DNA of 64,000 nt, taken from NCBI RefSeq assembly GCF_017873215.1, contig NZ_JAGGKA010000002.1, positions 1 to 64,000 on the forward strand, read 5' to 3'. Positions 1 to 8,548 of the stretch are shown piece after piece (positions within the stretch are counted from its first letter, which is position 1; every line of letters begins with the position of its first letter). The DNA comes from Clostridium tetanomorphum. GTDB lineage: Bacteria > Bacillota > Clostridia > Clostridiales > Clostridiaceae. The notes beneath the pieces are model-generated. The model did no database searches, was not told the DNA's origin, and worked only from the letters and a program-made list of their open reading frames with translations. The position numbers and the translations under genes are program-made.

Positions 1-94
1 CACATAATTCTTAAAGAACCGCCGTGTACCAGACCGGTACGCACGGTGGTGTGAGAGGTCGGGAAAATTTAATTAATTTTCCCTCCTACTCGAT
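1..94 (+). mobile_element. 3' end of a group II intron (domains V-VI), truncated by window edge
   Basis: The first bases fold into a domain V-like hairpin: ACCGCCGTG (about 20-28) pairs with CACGGTGGT (about 42-50), with a second helix TACC/GGTA across a two-base CG bulge. A second hairpin, GGGAAAATT/AATTTTCCC at 61-83, followed by TCCTACTCGAT, looks like domain VI with the intron 3' terminus near 94. This ordering is typical of bacterial group II introns downstream of their reverse-transcriptase gene, which would lie before the window. The exact end is inferred. Confidence 0.75.
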
Positions 95-186
95 TATTAA
101 GTAAGTATGTATATGATTTTGTATAGAATATAGTTCTGCTATATAATGTAATAGTAAACTTATAAATGATGGAAGGGAAGAGAAAT

Positions 187-909
187 ATGCTTAAAATTGC
201 AGTTTGCGATGATGAAATACTTCAAGGAATAGATGTTGTAAAGAAAATTAAAAGTATTTTAGAAAACAATTATTGTAATTATGACTATGACATTGAAGAA
301 TTTAGTAGTGGTGAGCAAATGATTTCTTCTGGTAATTATTTTGATATTGTGTTCTTAGATATAAAAATGGGCAAGCTTTCTGGTATAGATATAGCTAAGA
401 GTATAAGGGAAAATAATAATGACACAAAAATTGTTTTTATAACAGCCTTCAAAGAATATGTTTTTGAAGCTTTTGATGTATCTGCATTCCATTATCTTAT
501 AAAACCAGTATCTAAAGAAAAGATATCGGAAATTATAGATAGAATTTTTAAGGTAATTAGCCATAAAGAAAATAGTCAACAATGTATTGTAATTAACAAA
601 GGGAAAAGCTCAATAAAAGTGCTATTAGATAGTATACATTTCTTTGAGGTGCAAAATAGAATTATAAATATACATACTGAAAGGCAAGTAATACAGTATT
701 ATGACAAGCTTACAAATATAGAGTCAAAAGTCCCTAAAGATATCTTTTTTAGATGTCATAGGAGCTATATAGTAAATCTAAAATATGTAATGAAATTTAA
801 TAAAACAGATATAATACTTGATGACGGTACAAGAATAATGTTATCAAAAAGTAAATACGATGAATTTTCTAGAGCATTTCTAAAATATATAAAACGAGGT
901 GAAGTATAG
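187..909 (+). CDS. LytTR-family response regulator (AgrA/ComE-like)
   Basis: Cytoplasmic two-component response regulator of about 240 residues. An N-terminal receiver begins MLKIAVCDDE and carries the phosphoacceptor Asp in DIVFLDIKMG; the C-terminal half is a LytTR DNA-binding domain (VLLDSIHFFEVQNR ... FFRCHRSYIVNLKYV). An in-frame ATG exists at 166, but GGAAGGG at 171-177 is placed nine bases before the ATG at 187, which is therefore preferred. It is followed three bases later by a GHKL kinase, so the two form one operon. LytTR regulators commonly control peptide-pheromone responses; no agrBD genes are adjacent, but an agrBD pair lies about 48 kb downstream in this window. A functional link to it is conjecture. 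Confidence 0.9.
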   Translation: MLKIAVCDDEILQGIDVVKKIKSILENNYCNYDYDIEEFSSGEQMISSGNYFDIVFLDIKMGKLSGIDIAKSIRENNNDTKIVFITAFKEYVFEAFDVSAFHYLIKPVSKEKISEIIDRIFKVISHKENSQQCIVINKGKSSIKVLLDSIHFFEVQNRIINIHTERQVIQYYDKLTNIESKVPKDIFFRCHRSYIVNLKYVMKFNKTDIILDDGTRIMLSKSKYDEFSRAFLKYIKRGEV

Positions 910-912
910 AAA

Positions 913-2256
913 GTGATTACTTTTAATGTAATTGAGAAAATACTATTTTTTGTTTCAAATATGCTAGGATTTTTAATACTATATATAACATTAAAAGGCT
1001 TTTTAGGATTTAAAACAAAGCTCCAATATATGTTTGTAGTAATGCTTATAACAGCTAATATTCCTTCCTTAATTGTAAAGAAATTTAATATAGAAAGTAT
1101 TTATCAGTGGATACCTACAGCTATATATGTTTTTATTATATGCTTAATATTTTGTAAGGGCACATGTTTTAAGAAGATTATAGTTGCCATAATTTATATT
1201 TGTTTTAATGAACTGTTACAGTATATAACAGTGCCTTTTATTTACATGCCAAATTATATTGATATATTAAACTTAACTTATCACACAGAACAGATAAGCA
1301 GCATAGTAAGCCAGCTGTTTTTTATTATTACTCAATTAATTTACATTTTAATATTTAATTTTGTATTAAAAAACTATTGCATTAATAATAATTTTAAAGA
1401 TGTAAAATATATGATGTTTTTTGTAATTCCTAATGTGTTTATAGTAGCTTTATTATGTGAATATTTTAAGCTTTATTACAAAAATAATAATGTTGTGGAT
1501 ATTTCTTTGTTTAATAACTTAAAAATGATGGGATTTGCATTTATGGCTTTAATTTGTGCGGTGCTTATGGTAATAATTTTAGACAGGCTTATGAAGGAAA
1601 ATACCCTGCGTCAGAAGGAAGCATTATTAGCACATCAATTTAACATACAAGCCAGACATTATAAAGATTTGCAGATACAATTTAAAAATACTAGGGTATT
1701 TAAGCATGATATAAATAATCATTTGATTTGCATTAAAAATTTAATTGCTAATGATGATATAAAAAGTACAGAACAATACATAAAAAAGGTAACTGAAACA
1801 TTAGAAAGTCTTAATTTAAAAGTAAATACTGGAAATGTATTTGCAGATGCTGTTATAAGTGAAAAATATAATATAAGCATAGATAAAAATATAGATTTTA
1901 AGTGTAATATAAAAATACCTAATGGAATAAAAATGGATCCTTTTGATTTATGTGTAGTACTTGGTAATGCCTTAGATAATGCAATAGAGGCTTGTGAAAA
2001 AATTACAGACGAAAGTATAAAAAAATATATACATATAACAAGCACATTCAATAAGTCATTTATAGTATTTGAAATAAAGAACAGCATGATGGGATATATA
2101 CATAAAAATCATATGAGTACAGATAAGGGTGATGATATAAATCATGGATTAGGGCTTTTAAATATTCAAAGTATTGCTGATAAGTATTTTGGAACTACCT
2201 ATATTGAAAATAGTGAAAATATGTTTGTACTAAATGTAATGCTTCAAGTTTTATAG
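913..2256 (+). CDS. AgrC/ComD-like sensor histidine kinase (GHKL family)
   Basis: Membrane sensor kinase of 447 residues. Roughly residues 1-220 form six or seven hydrophobic segments without a large extracellular domain, the layout of peptide-sensing HPK10-type kinases. The H box is VFKHDINNHLICIKNL, the N box is VVLGNALDNAIEAC, and the G box is HGLGLLNIQSIADKYF; the ATPase domain is the compact GHKL type. Translation starts at a GTG eleven bases after GAGGTG (896-901), which lies inside the end of the upstream regulator gene, so the pair is translationally coupled. The ligand is unknown; a cyclic peptide is the likeliest class from family knowledge. Confidence 0.9.
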   Translation: MITFNVIEKILFFVSNMLGFLILYITLKGFLGFKTKLQYMFVVMLITANIPSLIVKKFNIESIYQWIPTAIYVFIICLIFCKGTCFKKIIVAIIYICFNELLQYITVPFIYMPNYIDILNLTYHTEQISSIVSQLFFIITQLIYILIFNFVLKNYCINNNFKDVKYMMFFVIPNVFIVALLCEYFKLYYKNNNVVDISLFNNLKMMGFAFMALICAVLMVIILDRLMKENTLRQKEALLAHQFNIQARHYKDLQIQFKNTRVFKHDINNHLICIKNLIANDDIKSTEQYIKKVTETLESLNLKVNTGNVFADAVISEKYNISIDKNIDFKCNIKIPNGIKMDPFDLCVVLGNALDNAIEACEKITDESIKKYIHITSTFNKSFIVFEIKNSMMGYIHKNHMSTDKGDDINHGLGLLNIQSIADKYFGTTYIENSENMFVLNVMLQVL

Positions 2257-2375
2257 TATCTTATTCACTACACATAAAAGCTTATTCACAACAATAATAT
2301 TAGCTTTATTCTATATTTTCCGAAGATGTTAATAAATACACATTTGTATTCATTAACAAAAAAGGAGGCACATAT

Positions 2376-3155
2376 ATGAGAATAGGTGCAACATCAAATA
2401 CAATTTTTAATACTATGGGAATGGGACTAAAGGCAAATATTCATTCAAAAAAATCTATGAGTCCCTTAGAAAAACAAAAGCTTCAATTACGGGAACAAGT
2501 GAAAAAGCTTCAAGAAAGTAAGTATTCTGAAGAAAGTAAGAAAAGTTCAATCAAAGGACTGGAAAAAAAAATTGAGGAAGTTGAGGACCAATTAGCTAAG
2601 GAAAAGTTTACGAAAAAAACTAAGGAATTGGAAATAATAAAGCCTAAAGATGAAAAAGTTGAACATCAAAAAGTAACAGAGGAAAGTTCTCAGGTAATAA
2701 ATAAAGATGTTATGATTGGAATTTCTTCAGCTACAGCTCATGCAAAGATTGGAAAAGTTGCATATTCAGTATATAGACAGGCTGAAGCAAGAGGGGATAC
2801 GGCCACAGCGGAAAGGGCATTAAACTATACTGGATCTGAGCTTAAAAAATCAGCAGAAGGTAGAAGATTAATCGAAAGAGGCTTGAAGGAATATAAGAAG
2901 CAAGCGGAAAGCATTAAAAGAGCTGATAATAAAGAAGATACAACTAATAATAAAAAAGTTACAATTAATAAGGATAGTAAAGAAACTGATGTTGTTAGTA
3001 AAGGAGAGAGAACAATTACAAATGAGGTGCAGGATGCAAATACCTCAAGGATGTCGCCAATAGATACAGTGAAGCCGAATCTAGTGCAGAACCAGCAACA
3101 TCATATAAATATCGTTCAAAGAACCAATATTACTCCGATTGATACAAAGGCATAG
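2376..3155 (+). CDS. FlxA-like coiled-coil protein of unknown function
   Basis: A 259-residue soluble protein preceded by a strong AAAGGAGG site. Residues about 30-95 are a Lys/Glu-rich coiled coil (PLEKQKLQLREQVKKLQ ... IKGLEKKIEEVEDQLAKE), the pattern seen in FlxA-like proteins of clostridia. A central segment near 112-180 (SATAHAKIGKVAYSVYRQAE) is predicted helical and is followed by a low-complexity, Asn/Thr-rich tail. There is no signal peptide or membrane span. The gene stands alone between the kinase operon and a chemoreceptor. FlxA family membership is a resemblance only; no enzymatic motif is visible. Confidence 0.65.
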   Translation: MRIGATSNTIFNTMGMGLKANIHSKKSMSPLEKQKLQLREQVKKLQESKYSEESKKSSIKGLEKKIEEVEDQLAKEKFTKKTKELEIIKPKDEKVEHQKVTEESSQVINKDVMIGISSATAHAKIGKVAYSVYRQAEARGDTATAERALNYTGSELKKSAEGRRLIERGLKEYKKQAESIKRADNKEDTTNNKKVTINKDSKETDVVSKGERTITNEVQDANTSRMSPIDTVKPNLVQNQQHHINIVQRTNITPIDTKA

Positions 3156-3459
3156 ATTATATATTTACATCTGCCAATAGTAGTTTAAATAATTACTAAA
3201 AGGCGGGTGTATTTTTTATGCTAGCGTATCAAATTAAAAATAAAGATAATTAATTTAAATTCATAAATTTTTTTACTTTAGATATTTGTTAAAAATTATT
3301 GATTTTATTTAAAACCTGTTAATGATAAAAGTATTGTTAATATTCAACCAATAACAGGAAAAATTTCATAATTTTAAGTTAAGATTATAGTAATTAATAT
3401 CGATATTTATAATAAATATTTAAGCTAGGTTTAATTTTAACTTAAAAGAGGTGCAAAAA
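3156..3459. other. Intergenic region without a recognised gene
   Basis: About 300 bases of very AT-rich sequence. There is a weak hairpin around 3178-3200 and no open frame with a ribosome site longer than about a dozen codons. It must contain the promoter of the methyl-accepting protein, but no convincing -35/-10 pair stands out from the AT background. Confidence 0.5.
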
Positions 3460-4956
3460 ATGGAAAATAATTGGAGATTTAGTTTAAAAAAGATACATAT
3501 GGTTAACTATGTAACTATAGTTGCAATATGTTTGCTTATGAGTATAACTAGTATGCAAATGAATAACTTCCAAGTAAATATGGATGAGCTATTACCATTT
3601 ATAATAGTAACTATAGTTTCAACAGTAATATATTTTTTACCATTAAAAGATATAATAAAGGCAATAACTTTTAGTTCAGTTATAATACTTTCAAACTTTG
3701 GATATTTTTTATTAGGAAGCTTTAATGAACAAACTATTGCTTCTGATGTATTGGTATTTATTGCTGGAATTATATGTGGAACATTATATTTTAGGAAAAA
3801 AATATTAGTTATAAATGCAGTACTTTTAGATACATGTGTTGTAAGCTTGTTTTTGATTAATCCTAGTAGTATATTAAGTGAAAAATTTTCATATGCAAAT
3901 ATGTTAAATCTTTTTGTAATATTAAATGGTGTTATGATTTTAATTTATTGCCTTACTAATTGGGGAAGTAGACTAATTGAATCAGAAAATAATAAATCTT
4001 TAGAAAGAGAAGCGTTGGTTGATAAGTTAGATTCACTTTTATTAAATATTAAGGAGAGTACTAATAATTTAGATAGAAATATAGAGATTTTTTCTGAAGA
4101 TCTTACACTTGTTAATGCTACTAGTGATAATATAAATAATACTATGTGTCAAATAAGTATTGGGGTTCAGGAAATAGTAGAGAGTATTCTAGGTATAAAT
4201 TTAAAAATAAATGAATCCAATTCTTCATTAGATAAAGTTAGTAATATATCTAATAAAATATCTATAATGTCAAATGAAATGAAAGAGAATGTTATTGATG
4301 GATCTGAAAAAATCAATTCTATGGATAGCACTATGAAGACAATAAAAGAAGCTGTAGAAGTATCTTTAGATACAGTAAATAAACTAAAAAATAGCATTGA
4401 TAAAATAAATGGCGAGATTAATAGTATTTATGAAATTTCATCTCAAACTAATTTATTATCATTGAATGCAAGTATTGAAGCAGCTAGAGCAGGAGAACAT
4501 GGTAAGGGGTTTTCAGTAGTTGCAGAAGAAGTTAAAAAATTAGCTGAACAAACCACTGAAATAGTAAAAAATATTTATGAAATTATTACTGAAATTAATA
4601 CTATTACTAATGATGCAGTTATTAAGGTGTCTGATGGTAATATGGCTGCAGAAGAAGGAACTAAAGTTGTTAATAACGTTTGTACTTCTTTTAATAAGAT
4701 TGAAGGATATTTTGAAACAATGAATGAATATTTAAGAGAAGAACATATAGTTATTGAAAATGTAGTAGAGAACTTTACTCCTGTAAAAATGGAACTTGAG
4801 GCGATAGGAAGTATTACTGAAGAACATTCAGCCTCTACAGAAGAAATTGAGGAGAAAATTAAGGAACAAAGTAGAAAAATTAATTCAATACATTTATCTA
4901 TAGAGGAAATTAAAAAGTTAAGTAAAAATCTAAAGGAACTCTTTTTAAATAGATAA
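3460..4956 (+). CDS. Membrane methyl-accepting chemotaxis-type signalling protein
   Basis: Protein of 498 residues with about five or six transmembrane segments in residues 15-175 and no sizeable periplasmic-type sensor domain, followed by a long methyl-accepting helical hairpin. The highly conserved tip that contacts CheA/CheW is present ([20 protein letters not shown], then [17 protein letters not shown]) near residues 333-370. No HAMP domain is obvious. GTG at 3451 overlaps its own ribosome site; AGAGGTG at 3447-3453 fits the ATG at 3460 much better. No chemotaxis genes are adjacent, so it is a stand-alone transducer, perhaps sensing a membrane-linked signal. Confidence 0.88.
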   Translation: MENNWRFSLKKIHMVNYVTIVAICLLMSITSMQMNNFQVNMDELLPFIIVTIVSTVIYFLPLKDIIKAITFSSVIILSNFGYFLLGSFNEQTIASDVLVFIAGIICGTLYFRKKILVINAVLLDTCVVSLFLINPSSILSEKFSYANMLNLFVILNGVMILIYCLTNWGSRLIESENNKSLEREALVDKLDSLLLNIKESTNNLDRNIEIFSEDLTLVNATSDNINNTMCQISIGVQEIVESILGINLKINESNSSLDKVSNISNKISIMSNEMKENVIDGSEKINSMDSTMKTIKEAVEVSLDTVNKLKNSIDKINGEINSIYEISSQTNLLSLNASIEAARAGEHGKGFSVVAEEVKKLAEQTTEIVKNIYEIITEINTITNDAVIKVSDGNMAAEEGTKVVNNVCTSFNKIEGYFETMNEYLREEHIVIENVVENFTPVKMELEAIGSITEEHSASTEEIEEKIKEQSRKINSIHLSIEEIKKLSKNLKELFLNR

Positions 4957-4962
4957 ACAATA

Positions 4963-5003
4963 AGCTCTATGCATAAATATATTCATAGAGCTTTTACCTT
5001 TTT
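4963..5003 (+). terminator. Intrinsic terminator after the methyl-accepting gene
   Basis: AGCTCTATG (4963-4971) pairs perfectly with CATAGAGCT (4984-4992), followed by TTTTACCTTTTT. It lies seven bases after the stop codon. Confidence 0.85.
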
Positions 5004-5087
5004 AGCTGATTATTATAAAGTTTAATGAACATAATTTATGTGATATCATTTTATATAATAGTATAATTAAATTGGGGAGAAATCAGC

Positions 5088-5780
5088 ATGAAGTACAAAA
5101 TATATATTGTAGAAGACGATTTATCAATAAGTAATATATTAAAAGAGTATATTACTAAGTATGGGTTTCAGGTAAGAACGTCAGAAAATTTTGAGGATAT
5201 AATGGAAGAGTTTGATAAATATAGTCCAGACTTAGTATTATTGGATGTTAATTTACCTAAATTTGATGGATTTTATTGGTGCAGAAGAATAAGACAACAA
5301 TCAAAAGTTCCTATAATATTTATATCAGCAAGAGACAGCGGAATGGATCAGGTAATGGCTTTAGAGAGTGGGGCAGATGATTATATAACAAAGCCTTTTT
5401 ATTATGAAGTTGTTATTGCAAAGATAAAAAGTCAACTAAGGAGGGCTTTTGGAGATTATGCACCTAAGGCAGAGGAAAGAATAGTTCAAGTAGATAGTCT
5501 TAAATTTTATCCTGAAAGATCAGAAGTAGAATTTAAAGATAAGAAATTAATTATTACCAAAAGGGAAGGCATACTCTTAGAATGTCTTATGAAAAAATAT
5601 CCTAGAATTGTTAACAGGGACTTCCTTCTAGAAAAAATATGGGATGATTTAGAGTTTGTTGAGGAAAATACCTTAAGTGTGAATATTAGCAGGATAAGAA
5701 AAAGGCTGCAGACACTAGGAATAGATAATGGTATAGAAACTATAAGAGGGGCAGGTTATAGATTAAATAAAATCTGGTAG
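5088..5780 (+). CDS. bceR: OmpR-family response regulator, BceR type
   Basis: A 230-residue regulator with a receiver domain (acidic pocket EDD near the N-terminus, phospho-Asp in DLVLLDVNLPKFDG, Lys in DDYITKPF) and a C-terminal winged helix (NTLSVNISRIRKRL ... IETIRGAGYRL). GGGGAG precedes the ATG. It is followed eleven bases later by a short intramembrane-sensing kinase, and the cluster continues with uppP and a BceAB-type transporter. In Firmicutes such modules respond to peptide antibiotics that target the lipid II cycle. The inferred target is the promoter upstream of uppP, where a BceR-type operator is visible. Confidence 0.9.
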   Translation: MKYKIYIVEDDLSISNILKEYITKYGFQVRTSENFEDIMEEFDKYSPDLVLLDVNLPKFDGFYWCRRIRQQSKVPIIFISARDSGMDQVMALESGADDYITKPFYYEVVIAKIKSQLRRAFGDYAPKAEERIVQVDSLKFYPERSEVEFKDKKLIITKREGILLECLMKKYPRIVNRDFLLEKIWDDLEFVEENTLSVNISRIRKRLQTLGIDNGIETIRGAGYRLNKIW

Positions 5781-5791
5781 GATGAAGTGAT

Positions 5792-6778
5792 ATGAGATTA
5801 TTTTTAAAGGATAATAAAGGTTATATTTTTACATATTTACTGAGCTTAGCTCTTACAATTATATATTCTAATATTATGGGCTTTATAGGGTATAGTGAAA
5901 TTATCTATATAGTTATTTTTAATACATTTATTCTAGGATGCTATTTAGCCTTTAGATATTATCAAGATAAACAATTATATAGATTATTGAGAAGTGAATT
6001 AACATCTTTAAATGATACTTTATTAGAACTTGGTAGTTCTGAACTAAGCCAAAATATTTCTGAGGTATTAAAAAAGCAACATAATTTATATAAAGCTGAA
6101 ATACAAAAATGTAATAAGATTCATAATGAGCATATAACTTTTATAAATCAGTGGGTTCATCAAATGAAGACACCTTTATCCGTATTACAACTGCAACTTC
6201 AAGAGTATGAAGGAGAAGAAAAGTATGAGAATATGCAAGAAGAGGTGAACAGGTTAAAGGAAGGTTTAAATATGGCAATGCATTTTGCAAGACTAGATTC
6301 TTTTTCAAAAGACTTTATAGTAGAAAAGATTTTTTTGAAGAATCTAGTTAGAGATGTAGTAAATGAGGAAAAAAAGATTTTTATAAAAAACAGAATAGTT
6401 CCAAGAGTTGACATAGATGAAAGTATTGAAATTTATAGTGATGTTAAGTGGCTAAAATTTGTATTAGGTCAACTTATTATTAATGGTGTAAAGTATTCAA
6501 GAAATAAGAGGAAAGAATTAATTATAAAAGCTTTGAAAAGCGAAAAAGAAATTAAGCTAAGTGTTATTGATGAGGGAATAGGAGTGCCTATAAAAGATAT
6601 TAAAAGAGTATTTGACCCATTCTTTACTGGAGAGAATGGGCGCAGGTATGGAGAGTCTACAGGAATGGGATTATATATAGCTAAACAGGTGTGTAACAAT
6701 TTAGGACATAAAATAGAAATAGAATCTACTGTTAATGTAGGAACAAAGATGACAATAAAATTTAAAGCACAAATATAA
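5792..6778 (+). CDS. bceS: Intramembrane-sensing histidine kinase, BceS type
   Basis: A 328-residue kinase with two N-terminal transmembrane helices (about residues 10-55) separated by only a few residues, so it cannot bind a ligand outside by itself. The phosphorylation motif is WVHQMKTPLSVLQLQL; N and G boxes follow (QLIINGVKYSRN, DEGIGVPI, GMGLYIAKQVC). Kinases of this type sense through their partner BceAB transporter, which is encoded downstream here. It is co-transcribed with the regulator and is closed by a strong terminator, so the kinase pair and the transporter are separate transcription units. Confidence 0.9.
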   Translation: MRLFLKDNKGYIFTYLLSLALTIIYSNIMGFIGYSEIIYIVIFNTFILGCYLAFRYYQDKQLYRLLRSELTSLNDTLLELGSSELSQNISEVLKKQHNLYKAEIQKCNKIHNEHITFINQWVHQMKTPLSVLQLQLQEYEGEEKYENMQEEVNRLKEGLNMAMHFARLDSFSKDFIVEKIFLKNLVRDVVNEEKKIFIKNRIVPRVDIDESIEIYSDVKWLKFVLGQLIINGVKYSRNKRKELIIKALKSEKEIKLSVIDEGIGVPIKDIKRVFDPFFTGENGRRYGESTGMGLYIAKQVCNNLGHKIEIESTVNVGTKMTIKFKAQI

Positions 6779-6783
6779 TTAAT

Positions 6784-6820
6784 AGCAAATAAATAGTTGT
6801 AACTATTTATTTGCTATTTT
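6784..6820 (+). terminator. Intrinsic terminator after bceRS
   Basis: A perfect 15-bp stem, AGCAAATAAATAGTT (6784-6798) with AACTATTTATTTGCT (6801-6815), then ATTTT. It separates the two-component genes from uppP-bceAB. Confidence 0.85.
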
Positions 6821-6843
6821 AATTATAAAGTCTTACATACACG

Positions 6844-6857
6844 TCACATTCCTGTAA
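6844..6857 (+). promoter_or_regulatory. Candidate BceR operator upstream of uppP-bceAB
   Basis: TCACA-TTCC-TGTAA matches the TnACA-N4-TGTAA pattern known for BceR-type regulators. A wider inverted repeat, CTTACA (6833-6838) with TGTAAG (6853-6858), overlaps it. A TATAAA-like -10 lies about 35 bases downstream near 6889, and uppP starts at 6937. Placement upstream of the promoter is as expected for an activator. The match is by eye. Confidence 0.65.
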
Positions 6858-6936
6858 GCTTTGCAGATAGCATGTCAAACATTATTATTATAAACTATAC
6901 ACAGTAAAAGTTAGTTTTTTAAGGAGTGACAGGGGT

Positions 6937-7788
6937 ATGGATATAATATTTTTATTAAAAGCAATCATAATAGCAATAGTTGAGGGGATAACTGAATTTA
7001 TTCCAGTATCCTCCACAGGACACATGATATTATTTGGATGGGCAATTGACTTTCGAGGAAAGTTTGCAGAGATGTTTGAAGTTGTAATTCAACTTGGAGC
7101 AATAATGGCAGTTGTTATTTTATACTGGCAGAAAATTAGAGAAAGTATAATAGAATTTTTTAAATTTATATTTACTAAAGGACGAGAAGGACGAAAAGGA
7201 TTTAAATTTGGAATAAATGTTATTATGGCGTCTATTCCAATGGGAGTTATAGGTATATTATTCTATAGTAAAATAAAATCAAAATTTATACCAGAAGCTG
7301 TAATAGTAGGATTTATAGTCGGGGGATTATTATTATTGATAGTGGAAAATAGATTTAGAAATAGGAATTATAAAGTAAGAAGCGTAGATAATATAACACC
7401 TATGCAAGCATTTAAGGTTGGATTATTGCAAATTCTTAGTGTTTGGCCGGGAATGTCAAGAAGTGCTTCTACAATAATGGGAGGATGGATTGCAGGATTA
7501 TCAACACCAATAGCAGCGGAATTTTCATTTTTCGTAGCTATTCCAGCTATGGTGGGGGCAACAGGTAAGGATCTATTTGAATTTGATTATTCTATAATGA
7601 CGCCAATGTTATGGATTTCATTAATAGTAGGATTTATTGTGGCTCTTATAGTAGCTTTAATAGTTATGAAAAAATTTATTAACTATTTAAAAAAGAAGCC
7701 GATGAGGGGGTTTGCAGTATATAGAATCATAGCAGGTATTTTTCTTGGAGTACTAGTATTAACTAAGGTTATTACGTTAACAACATAA
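6937..7788 (+). CDS. uppP: Undecaprenyl-diphosphatase UppP (BacA family)
   Basis: Integral membrane phosphatase (283 residues, about eight helices) that recycles undecaprenyl pyrophosphate to the monophosphate carrier for cell-wall synthesis. Both signature regions are present: EGITEFIPVSSTGHMIL near residues 16-32 and PGMSRSASTIMGG near residues 171-183. Extra UppP lowers bacitracin sensitivity because bacitracin binds the pyrophosphate form. The gene sits between the BceR-type operator and bceAB with only 13 bases before bceA, so carrier recycling and transporter-based protection appear to be induced together. Confidence 0.95.
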   Translation: MDIIFLLKAIIIAIVEGITEFIPVSSTGHMILFGWAIDFRGKFAEMFEVVIQLGAIMAVVILYWQKIRESIIEFFKFIFTKGREGRKGFKFGINVIMASIPMGVIGILFYSKIKSKFIPEAVIVGFIVGGLLLLIVENRFRNRNYKVRSVDNITPMQAFKVGLLQILSVWPGMSRSASTIMGGWIAGLSTPIAAEFSFFVAIPAMVGATGKDLFEFDYSIMTPMLWISLIVGFIVALIVALIVMKKFINYLKKKPMRGFAVYRIIAGIFLGVLVLTKVITLTT

Positions 7789-7801
7789 AGGGGAGAGGAA
7801 A

Positions 7802-8548
7802 ATGAAAATTTTACAGGTTAAAAATTTAAGTAAGGTATATGGTAAGAGAATAATGTTTAGTGCATTAGATAATATAAGTTTTACTATAGAAGAGGGAGAA
7901 TTTGTTGGAATAATGGGGCCATCTGGAAGTGGTAAAACAACCTTGCTAAACATGATTTCAACAGTAGATAAACCAACATCAGGAGAAATAAAAATAAAAG
8001 ATAAAAATCCTTTGAGTCTTCGAGGAGATGATTTGGCTTTATTTAGGAGAAGAGAATTAGGATTTGTATTTCAGGATTTCAACTTATTGGATACTTTAAC
8101 CGTTGGTGAAAATATAGTACTTCCACTTACGCTAGATGGAGTACCAGTGAAGCATCAAGATAATGAGCTTAGTAGAATATCAAAGATACTTGGCATAGAG
8201 AAAATAATTAACAAAAGAACCTTTGAAATATCAGGAGGTCAATGTCAAAGAGTAGCTATTGCAAGGGCATTAATACATAATCCTACTTTATTATTGGCTG
8301 ATGAGCCGACAGGTAACCTAGATTCAAAATCGGCTAAAACTGTAATGGAATTGTTTGAAAAAATAAATAAAGAAGAAAAAGCAACTACAATGATGGTAAC
8401 TCATGATCCGTTATCAGCAAGTTATTGTAATAGAATTCTATTTATAAAGGATGGAAGTATATATAATGAAATTTACAAGGGGGATAGCAGGCAGCAATTT
8501 TATCAGGAAATTATTGATGTGCTTGCACTACTGGGAGGAGGAAACTAA
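7802..8548 (+). CDS. bceA: BceA-type ABC transporter ATP-binding protein
   Basis: A 248-residue ATPase with Walker A GPSGSGKTT (about residues 40-48), Q-loop VFQDFNLLD, signature SGGQCQRVAIARAL, Walker B LLLADEPTGNLD and the switch His in VTHD. This belongs to the MacB/LolD/BceA group that pairs with FtsX-type permeases. It follows uppP closely and its last base overlaps the start of the permease gene, indicating coupled translation. The inferred role is powering removal of, or protection from, a lipid-II-cycle inhibitor and relaying flux to BceS. Confidence 0.93.
   Translation: MKILQVKNLSKVYGKRIMFSALDNISFTIEEGEFVGIMGPSGSGKTTLLNMISTVDKPTSGEIKIKDKNPLSLRGDDLALFRRRELGFVFQDFNLLDTLTVGENIVLPLTLDGVPVKHQDNELSRISKILGIEKIINKRTFEISGGQCQRVAIARALIHNPTLLLADEPTGNLDSKSAKTVMELFEKINKEEKATTMMVTHDPLSASYCNRILFIKDGSIYNEIYKGDSRQQFYQEIIDVLALLGGGN

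Noticed and set aside
3200-3260. Tiny frame MLAYQIKN... after AGGCGGGTG
   Set aside because: Eleven codons only, no conserved feature, and spacing to the ribosome-like site is long.
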